NCBI GenBank assembly: GCA_964466965.1
Contig: CAYXPZ010000064.1
Span: 1 to 12,197, forward strand
Reading direction: 5' to 3'
Origin: Dichotomicrobium sp964466965
Lineage (GTDB): Bacteria; Pseudomonadota; Alphaproteobacteria; Rhizobiales; Rhodomicrobiaceae
DNA length: 12,197 nt
The position numbers were made by a program, and so were the translations under genes. The notes beneath the pieces were generated by a model. That model saw nothing but the letters and a program-made list of their open reading frames with translations. It was not told the DNA's origin and did not search any database. Numbering within the stretch: position 1 is the stretch's first letter; each line of letters opens with the position of its first letter. Below are positions 7,000-12,197 of the stretch, piece after piece.

Positions 7000-8364
7000 T
7001 CAGCCACGCTCCGGGGCGTCACTGTCCCGGCGGCGGCGCGCGGTCATACGGTCGGCCCAGCCTTCACGTTCTTCCTGCGGCGTGCGGCTGAGGGCGAGGG
7101 CCCCCTCGGAGACATCCTTCGTGATGACGCTCCCCGAGCCGATATAAGCGCGATCACCGATTTTGACCGGAGCAACCAGCGCGCTGTTTGAGCCGATGAA
7201 CGCGCCTGCGCCAATGTCTGTGACGTGCTTGGCGTTGCCGTCATAATTGCAGGTGATGGTGCCTGCTCCGACATTCGCGCCCGCGCCGACGCGCGCATCG
7301 CCGATATAGGTCAGGTGGTTAACCTTCGCGCCGTCCTCGATGCGGGCTTTCTTGACCTCGACGAAATTGCCGATGTGGACCTGTTCGCCAAGCTCTGCGC
7401 CAGGCCTGAGCCGGGCGAACGGGCCGACCACCGCGCCGGGGCCGATCCGCGCACCCTCGATATGCGAGAACCCTTTGATCCTGGCGCCGTCGCCGACGTC
7501 CACGCCCGGTCCAAAAAACACGTTCGGCTCGACAACGACGTCCTGACCAAGCTTGGTGTCGCAGCTGAGGGTCACGCTGGCCGGGTCTATCAAAGTCGCG
7601 CCGCCGGACATTGCGCTCGCGCGCAGCCGGGTTTGCATTTCCGCTTCGGCCGCGGCCAACTGTGCTCGGTCGTTAACGCCAAGCATCTCGCTCTCGTCGC
7701 CCATCGCGACGGCGATGGTATAGTCGTCGCCGCGGGCCAGCGCGACCGCATCGGTCAGGTAATATTCGCGCTTGGCATTATCGTTGTCGATGCGGGGAAG
7801 CAGGTGGGCAAGCACGTCGGCGCGGAATGCCATCACACCCGAATTGCATTGCCGTATCGCACGTTCGTCGGCTGCGGCGTCCTTGTCTTCGCGAATGGCG
7901 ATCAGCCCGCCCTCCTCATCGCGCAGCAGGCGGCCGTAGCCGGTCGGGTCAGCGGCCTCAAAGCCGAGCACCGCGAGCGCTGCGCCGTCATCAAGAGGGC
8001 GCAGCAGACGCCGTAGCGTCTGTGGCTGGATCAGCGGCGTATCGCCGTAGAGCACAATGACATCGCCGTTGAGGCCGGAGAACGCCTGTCGTCCCGCATT
8101 AACCGCATGGGCGGTGCCGCACTGTTCCTCTTGCACAAAGAGGCGCACATTTGGTTCATCTGCGGCGACGGCGTCTCGCACCTGGTCCCCACCTGCGCCG
8201 ACGACGATAGCGATGTCCTGTGCGCCGGCTGACCGTGCCGTTTCCAGGACATGGCTGACCATAGGGCGTCCGGCGATGGCATGCAGCACCTTCGGGATAC
8301 GTGACTTCATGCGGGTGCCCTGTCCAGCAGCGAGGACGATGGCGAGCAAGGGGCGATCGGTCAT
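7000..8364 (-). CDS. glmU: Bifunctional UDP-GlcNAc pyrophosphorylase / glucosamine-1-phosphate acetyltransferase
   Basis: Catalyses the last two steps to UDP-GlcNAc in the cytoplasm: acetylation of glucosamine-1-phosphate, then uridylyl transfer. 454 residues, the usual length. The N-terminal Rossmann-like domain shows LAAGQGTRMKSRIPKVL (11-27), QEEQCGTAHAV (78-88), YGDTPLI (106-112), GYGRLLRD (142-149) and CNSGVMAF (173-180). The C-terminal left-handed beta-helix of hexapeptide repeats has RLRPGAEL (318-325), FVEVKKARI (334-342), VNHLTYIGDARVG (348-360; H350 aligns with the catalytic His of E. coli GlmU) and the NYDG loop (373-376). The start ATG 8364 has only a weak ribosome site. The gene heads a minus-strand block with glmS and is divergent from trmD. 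A possible promoter TTGAAA-N17-TAAGCC lies in the divergent gap, but its -10 match is poor. Confidence 0.97.
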   Translation of the reverse strand: MTDRPLLAIVLAAGQGTRMKSRIPKVLHAIAGRPMVSHVLETARSAGAQDIAIVVGAGGDQVRDAVAADEPNVRLFVQEEQCGTAHAVNAGRQAFSGLNGDVIVLYGDTPLIQPQTLRRLLRPLDDGAALAVLGFEAADPTGYGRLLRDEEGGLIAIREDKDAAADERAIRQCNSGVMAFRADVLAHLLPRIDNDNAKREYYLTDAVALARGDDYTIAVAMGDESEMLGVNDRAQLAAAEAEMQTRLRASAMSGGATLIDPASVTLSCDTKLGQDVVVEPNVFFGPGVDVGDGARIKGFSHIEGARIGPGAVVGPFARLRPGAELGEQVHIGNFVEVKKARIEDGAKVNHLTYIGDARVGAGANVGAGTITCNYDGNAKHVTDIGAGAFIGSNSALVAPVKIGDRAYIGSGSVITKDVSEGALALSRTPQEEREGWADRMTARRRRDSDAPERG

Positions 8365-8499
8365 GGCGCATCCGTTTCTGCTATTGTTCGGCTGGCTTAC
8401 GCCTGGTCACCTGCAATTTCAAGATGTCGCAAGCGGCATGGCAAAAACTGACATTAAAGGTCTAAGCTCCGATCACCTCTATTGCGAATTGGTTTACCG

Positions 8500-9228
8500 A
8501 TGACGGACGCGACCGCGGCACACGATCCGAGCACTGAAGCGCCCTGGCGCGCGGGCGTCCTGACGCTTTATCCGCAGATATTCCCGGGACCGCTTGGCGA
8601 GAGTTTGTCGGGGCGCGCGCTGGAAGAGCGCATCTGGGCGCTGGAGGCGATCAACATCCGTGATTTCGCTGCGGACAAGCACGCCTCGGTCGACGACACG
8701 CCGGTGGGGGGCGGCCCAGGCATGGTCATGCGGCCCGATGTGGTCGGCGCGGCGATCGACGCGGGCCGCGCGAAGCATCCGGCGCTGCCGCTCATCTATC
8801 TGTCGCCGCGGGGCAAGCCGCTGACGCAAGCGCGGGTTCGTGAGCTCAGCATAGGCCCCGGCGCGCTGTTGCTGTGCGGGCGCTTCGAGGGTGTGGATCA
8901 GCGCGTTCTGGATGCGCGGGGAGCGGAGGAAATCTCGATCGGTGATTATGTGCTCTCCGGCGGCGAACTTCCGGCGATGGTGCTGATTGATGCCTGCGTG
9001 CGGCTGTTGCCCGGCGTCGTCGGGGCGCGTGCCTCGCTCGCGGATGAGAGCTTCGAATCCGCTCTGCTGGAATATCCGCACTATACCCGGCCGCGTATCT
9101 GGGAGGGCCGCGAAATCCCTGAGGTCCTGCTATCCGGGGATCATCAGCGCATCGACGAATGGCGGCGCGCGCAGGCGCTTGCCTTGACCCGGGCGCGCCG
9201 GCCAGACCTGCTGCCAGACGGCGAATAG
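8500..9228 (+). CDS. trmD: tRNA (guanine-37-N1)-methyltransferase
   Basis: SPOUT methyltransferase that makes m1G37 next to the anticodon of tRNAs reading CNN and some other codons, preventing +1 frameshifts. 242 residues with all the expected blocks: VLTLYPQIFPGPLGESLSGRA (about 20-40), DDTPVGGGPGMVMRPDV (65-81), LLLCGRFEGVDQRV (123-136, knot and SAM site), SIGDYVLSGGELPAM (146-160), and DESFESALLEYPHYTRP (182-198) with the catalytic Asp. The start is the ATG at 8500; an in-frame TTG at 8482 adds six residues outside the conserved region. Upstream sequence lacks a strong ribosome site. In most bacteria trmD sits in rpsP-rimM-trmD-rplS; here none of these is adjacent, glmU is divergent and an FAD dehydrogenase follows after eight bases. 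Confidence 0.95.
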   Translation: MTDATAAHDPSTEAPWRAGVLTLYPQIFPGPLGESLSGRALEERIWALEAINIRDFAADKHASVDDTPVGGGPGMVMRPDVVGAAIDAGRAKHPALPLIYLSPRGKPLTQARVRELSIGPGALLLCGRFEGVDQRVLDARGAEEISIGDYVLSGGELPAMVLIDACVRLLPGVVGARASLADESFESALLEYPHYTRPRIWEGREIPEVLLSGDHQRIDEWRRAQALALTRARRPDLLPDGE

Positions 9229-9234
9229 GAGAGG
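9227..9234 (+). promoter_or_regulatory. Ribosome binding site of the D-amino-acid dehydrogenase gene, overlapping the trmD stop
   Basis: AGGAGAGG shares two bases with the TAG stop of trmD (9226-9228) and ends two bases before ATG 9237 (AGGAG core five bases away). It picks 9237 over the in-frame ATG at 9159 inside trmD and implies coupled expression of the two genes. Confidence 0.8.
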
Positions 9235-9236
9235 CA

Positions 9237-10448
9237 ATGCGCATTATCATCATCGGCGCGGGCGTCGCAGGTGTCACGGCTGCCTATTATCTCGCGCGGG
9301 CCGGCCATGACGTCGAAATCCTCGATAACCGTTCGCGTAGCGGGGAGGGCACCAGCTTCGCGAATGGCGGGCAGCTCAGCTACTCCTATGTGGAGCCAAT
9401 GGCGCGGCCGGAGCTTGTGCCGAAGCTGCCGCGGATCATCGCCGGACTGGAGCCCACATACGTGATGACGCGGCTGTTCGACCTGAAGCTCATGCGCTGG
9501 GGCACTCAGTTCCTGCGCAATTGCACGCGAGCGCGGTTCCTGCGCAATGCAAAGGCCGCGCTGAGCTTGAGCGTCGAATCGCGCGATGCGCTGCACGCCA
9601 TGCTCGCTGAGCACACGCTGCGCTTTGATTACAGCCGCACGGGTAAAGTGGTGCTGCACCATAGCGCTGCCGCGCTCGATCATGCCGCCGAAATGATCCC
9701 GATGAAGCGTGAAGCGGATGTCGGGCAGCGGCGCTTGAGCCGGGACGAATGCATCGCGCTCGACCCGGCGCTGGCCGCTTACGGCGCGGACTTCGCAGGC
9801 GGCGTCTACGCGCCGGGCGATGAAGCGGGCGATGCTGGCGCCTTCTGCCGCGAACTGATGGCGGTGTGCGAGAACGACTTGGGTGTGCAAAAGCACACCG
9901 GCGTGCAGGTGCGCCGTATCCTTCGCGAAAACGCGGCGATCAGCGGGCTGGAGACCTCCGAAGGACATATAGGCGCCGATCATTACGTCCTGGCCGCCGG
10001 TCCGGACGCGGAAGCCTTGGGGCGCACCGCCGGGCTGCGCCTGCCGATCTATCCGATCAAGGGCTTCAGCATCACGCTGCCAGCGCGGCAAGGCGCACCC
10101 ACCGTGAATATCACAGATGCGTCGAATAAGGTCGTGTTCTGCCGTTTGGGCGAGCGCTTCCGCGTGGCGGGTTTTGCCGAGTTCGCGCGCGGCGACACGC
10201 GGGTGGTGGCGGCGCGCATTCGAAAGCTCACGGAGCTGGCGCGCCGGCTGTTGCCCGAAGCGGCCGATTATGAGGCCGATCCAAATGGCTGGGCGGGCGA
10301 GCGCCCGATGACGCCGGACGGCCTGCCGCTGGTCGGTCCAACCTGCATAGAACGGTTATCGCTCAGTGTGGGGCACGGCATGTTCGGCTGGACCTATAGC
10401 TGCGGCGCGGGCAAGCGGCTGGCTGCGCGCATTGGGCCTGCCCATTAA
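9237..10448 (+). CDS. FAD-dependent D-amino-acid dehydrogenase (DadA family)
   Basis: 403-residue flavoenzyme of the DAO superfamily, closest in motifs to the small subunit DadA, which oxidises D-amino acids (typically D-alanine) to 2-oxo acids and passes electrons to the respiratory chain. It begins with the FAD dinucleotide-binding motif IIIIGAGVAGVTAAYYLARAG (3-23), then GEGTSFANGGQLS (36-48), the DadA-like TSFAN signature. The central region has GGVYAPGDEAGDAGAFCREL (188-207) and YPIKGFSITLP (272-282), followed by the substrate-side segment NITDASNKVVFCRLGERFRVAGFAEF (291-316). The C-terminal FAD segment is GERPMTPDGLPLVGPT (354-369) and HGMFGWTYSCGAGKRLA (380-396). It is about 30 residues shorter than E. 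coli DadA but no motif is missing. The exact substrate cannot be told from sequence; no alanine racemase gene is in the window. Likely co-translated with trmD. Confidence 0.9.
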   Translation: MRIIIIGAGVAGVTAAYYLARAGHDVEILDNRSRSGEGTSFANGGQLSYSYVEPMARPELVPKLPRIIAGLEPTYVMTRLFDLKLMRWGTQFLRNCTRARFLRNAKAALSLSVESRDALHAMLAEHTLRFDYSRTGKVVLHHSAAALDHAAEMIPMKREADVGQRRLSRDECIALDPALAAYGADFAGGVYAPGDEAGDAGAFCRELMAVCENDLGVQKHTGVQVRRILRENAAISGLETSEGHIGADHYVLAAGPDAEALGRTAGLRLPIYPIKGFSITLPARQGAPTVNITDASNKVVFCRLGERFRVAGFAEFARGDTRVVAARIRKLTELARRLLPEAADYEADPNGWAGERPMTPDGLPLVGPTCIERLSLSVGHGMFGWTYSCGAGKRLAARIGPAH

Positions 10449-10562
10449 CCGTTTTTGCGCTTCGGGATCAATTTTGTCTCAAAATGGTTCTATCTTGGCT
10501 GCTGGGAGGCTCCGGCATGGGAGCATGCCATTCACGGGCCGATGATGCGAAGGGGGAGACAA

Positions 10563-11114
10563 ATGCCGCGCGTATGGATTGTTTTGATCGCCACGTTTGG
10601 AGTTCTTGGCGGCATCGAGACCGCCGCCGGGCAATATCGGCCGCTCGATTACTATGATTATCCGCCTCAGCGTTACTACGAGGGCCCCTATCCTGTCTAT
10701 GATCGGGCCTATCCCCCGGCATCGCCGTACCATTCGGACCCGGACTACTACGGGCCGCCCGCGCCTTATTATCCCGATGCTGGGTATGATTATGATCCGC
10801 GGTATGGCGATCCTTACGGTCATCGTGGATCGCGCTACTACGACGGCTATCCCGACTACGACCCGTCGTTGCGGCGCAGATATCCCGATCATTACGGCGA
10901 TGACCGCGTGGTGCAGGAAGAGGAGCCCGGCACGTTTCGTGAGAGCGAGCAGGGCTTCGATCCCCGCCGCCCGCATCTCGGTGACGGCACGGACGCGCCT
11001 TCCGAGCAGTATTATGCGCGCCGCCCGCGAAGCTGCGGCGAATACTACTACTGGGACGGCCGGGCCTGTGTCGACGCGCGAAAATATCCGCCCTATGTCG
11101 GCCCGAAATACTAA
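10563..11114 (+). CDS. Secreted tyrosine-rich protein with a paired-cysteine C-terminal motif, function unknown
   Basis: 183 residues. A signal peptide (hydrophobic WIVLIATFGVLGG, cleavage probably near AAG-Q at 21-24) precedes a low-complexity region (25-111) rich in Tyr, Pro, Asp, Gly and Arg, with patterns such as YYDY, DYYGPP, YDYDPRYGDPYG and RYYDGYPDYD. I count 24 tyrosines in those 87 residues and 32 in the whole protein. An acidic stretch (112-150) leads to RPRSCGEYYYWDGRACVDAR (154-173), where C158 and C169 are the only cysteines and probably form a disulfide. That tail resembles ends I recall from alphaproteobacterial hypothetical secreted proteins, but I know no function. GGGGGAG lies four bases before ATG 10563. 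The gene is 114 bases after the dehydrogenase, so it probably has its own promoter. It is convergent with the RraA-like gene, 24 bases away, with no clear terminator. Confidence 0.82.
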   Translation: MPRVWIVLIATFGVLGGIETAAGQYRPLDYYDYPPQRYYEGPYPVYDRAYPPASPYHSDPDYYGPPAPYYPDAGYDYDPRYGDPYGHRGSRYYDGYPDYDPSLRRRYPDHYGDDRVVQEEEPGTFRESEQGFDPRRPHLGDGTDAPSEQYYARRPRSCGEYYYWDGRACVDARKYPPYVGPKY

Positions 11115-11138
11115 GATCGCCATGGTGGCCAGCGGCGC

Positions 11139-11816
11139 TCAGCCCTGAGGCTCCGGGGCGACGACCGTGATCTCCGGCACGCCGTAGATGTCCGCGAGAG
11201 ATGCGCCTTGCGCCATTTTTGCGATGGTGGCGGCCTCGCGATCTTTCAGCGCCCGGACTGCGGCGAGCGTCGCCTCCGCGCGGGCCAGCGGCACGACCGC
11301 TACGCCGTCGGCATCTCCAATAATCAGATCGCCGGATGCGACCGTGACGCCGGCGCAGGATATTGGCGCATCGACGCTGCCACCGAAGCCCTTATGGGGC
11401 CCGCGCGGAACCGCGCACCGCGCGAAGCAGGCAAAGCCCAGTCCGGCAATCTCGGCGCTGTCGCGCACCGCGCCATCCACGACCAGCCCCGCGATCCCCC
11501 GCGCCATCGCCGCGCGCGTCATCAGCCCGCCCCAGACCGCGACATCCTCGAAGCCTTGGGCCGAGGCAACCAGAACATCGCCCGGTTCGGCCAGATTGAT
11601 CGCGGCGTGCAGCGCGCTGTTGTCCGCGACCATGCAATTGACGGCGCGGGCCTGTCCGATCACGTGCATCTCCGGGCGCAGCGGCCCGATTGCACCGTGC
11701 ATGGCCTGCGCGCGGTCGAGACAATCGGAGATTTCGGCGGTCCCGAAGCCTTGCCAGTGCGCCAGCTGATCGGACGAGAGACGGGTAAAGACGTGCTTGT
11801 GATGGCGCACGCTCAT
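11139..11816 (-). CDS. RraA / 4-hydroxy-4-methyl-2-oxoglutarate aldolase family protein
   Basis: 225 residues of the RraA-like fold, which includes class II HMG/CHA aldolases (pyruvate-releasing, divalent metal), oxaloacetate decarboxylases and the RNase E inhibitor RraA. Landmarks: ISDCLDRAQAMHGAIGPLRP (29-48), DNSALHAAINLAEPGDVLV (65-83), VWGGLMTRAAMARGIAGLVVD (94-114), GAVRDSAEI (115-123, R118-D119 the expected substrate/metal pair), GGSVDAPISCAGVTVASGD (145-163) and IGDADGVAVVP (166-176). The pattern is G97-X20-R118-D119; as I recall, characterised HMG aldolases have Asp at the first position, so the specific activity is uncertain. With a cupin partner a catabolic enzyme is likelier than an RNase E regulator. 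Its ATG overlaps the cupin stop by four bases (ATGA, 11813-11816), so translation is probably coupled. Confidence 0.85.
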   Translation of the reverse strand: MSVRHHKHVFTRLSSDQLAHWQGFGTAEISDCLDRAQAMHGAIGPLRPEMHVIGQARAVNCMVADNSALHAAINLAEPGDVLVASAQGFEDVAVWGGLMTRAAMARGIAGLVVDGAVRDSAEIAGLGFACFARCAVPRGPHKGFGGSVDAPISCAGVTVASGDLIIGDADGVAVVPLARAEATLAAVRALKDREAATIAKMAQGASLADIYGVPEITVVAPEPQG

Positions 11817-12187
11817 TCGTCCGGTCCACCAAAGCCGCGGCCTGGCGTCTTATAGGCTTCGCGCGGCGGAGCGAAGACATCCATTACGACGAGCCCATCT
11901 GCACCGGATTCCATGGTGTGCGGCATATCGCCCGGCGTGCGCCAGAAGTCTCCGGCCTTAACCGGCACTTCCAACTCGCCCTGAATGCGGGTGCCTGAGC
12001 CGGCGATGCAATAGCCCCATTGCTCTTCCGGGTGGTGATGCAGCTTGCCGCGCGTGTTCGGCGCGATGCGGACAACGGAGAGCATCGCGTGCTCGCCGGG
12101 GAAAACCGTCGTCGTGATGCCCGGCGCCAGTTCGCGCGGCGTACCGCCTTCGGTTTTGTCGATGTTGAAGAAGAATTGTTCGTCCAT
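11813..12187 (-). CDS. Small single-domain cupin protein
   Basis: 124 residues, a single beta-barrel cupin. Motif 1 reads LHHHPEEQWGYCIAGSG (49-65), giving metal ligands H50, H52 and E55; motif 2 is PGDMPHTMESG (85-95), giving H90. The full set of metal ligands is present, so it could be an enzyme (isomerase, decarboxylase or dioxygenase) or a small-ligand sensor; the substrate cannot be inferred. There is no signal peptide or DNA-binding domain. ATG 12187 follows GGAAA by six bases; the promoter region lies outside the window. It overlaps the RraA-like gene by four bases, and the two probably act on the same compound, such as an oxo acid from an aromatic or sugar-acid pathway. That link is inference from gene order. 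Confidence 0.85.
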   Translation of the reverse strand: MDEQFFFNIDKTEGGTPRELAPGITTTVFPGEHAMLSVVRIAPNTRGKLHHHPEEQWGYCIAGSGTRIQGELEVPVKAGDFWRTPGDMPHTMESGADGLVVMDVFAPPREAYKTPGRGFGGPDE

Positions 12188-12197
12188 GCGCGTTTCC

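Noticed and set aside
8365..8499. Clear sigma-70 promoters for glmU and trmD in the divergent gap
   Set aside because: Candidate hexamers exist (TTGAAA-N17-TAAGCC toward glmU) but the -10 matches are too poor to annotate.
9159..9236. Upstream ATG at 9159 for the D-amino-acid dehydrogenase
   Set aside because: The added 26 residues lie in trmD coding sequence and precede the FAD motif, whereas ATG 9237 has a strong AGGAG and starts right at MRIIIIGAG.
10479..11123. A 214-codon minus-strand frame rich in Ile and Val, resembling a membrane protein
   Set aside because: The Ile/Val richness is the complement of TAT/TAC tyrosine codons in the plus-strand gene, which has a strong ribosome site and a signal peptide.

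Overview
The window is GC-rich, densely coded chromosomal DNA that looks alphaproteobacterial (inference). The reasons are the glmU-glmS pair followed on the same strand by a DUF502 membrane-protein gene, an FNR/FixK-type box in front of hemN, a PutA without an N-terminal DNA-binding domain, and the overall base composition. I see no mobile elements, CRISPR arrays, tRNA or rRNA genes, and no stretch over 300 bases without a gene.

Layout. Bases 1-768 (minus strand) are the first 256 codons of putA, the proline dehydrogenase / P5C dehydrogenase, cut by the window edge. Upstream of it on the same strand lies hemN (836-2188), the oxygen-independent coproporphyrinogen III dehydrogenase. A 206-base divergent region (2189-2394) separates hemN from a secreted fasciclin-domain protein (2395-2892, plus strand) and contains a perfect TTGAC-N4-ATCAA box. 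The fasciclin gene ends at a 15-bp hairpin that reaches into the 3' end of a convergent DUF502 gene (2917-3777, minus).

Bases 2917-8364 form a minus-strand envelope block, transcribed in the order glmU (UDP-GlcNAc synthesis), glmS (glucosamine-6-phosphate synthase), a periplasmic TPR-like/SPOR protein, a rho-independent terminator, then DUF502. GlmS makes glucosamine-6-P, which reaches GlmU as glucosamine-1-P; the SPOR protein is predicted to bind septal peptidoglycan. Divergent from glmU is trmD (8500-9228, plus), the tRNA m1G37 methyltransferase, without its usual rpsP/rimM/rplS neighbours. It is tightly linked to a DadA-type FAD D-amino-acid dehydrogenase (9237-10448). A secreted, extremely tyrosine-rich protein of unknown function follows (10563-11114). 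The right edge holds a minus-strand pair with a 4-base overlap: a small cupin (11813-12187) and an RraA/HMG-aldolase-like protein (11139-11816).

Most of this is ordinary housekeeping and catabolism, and I do not see a clearly new multi-gene system. The points most worth a second look are the FNR-type control point between hemN and the fasciclin gene, the displaced trmD-dadA unit, the tyrosine-rich secreted protein, and the coupled cupin/RraA-like pair.
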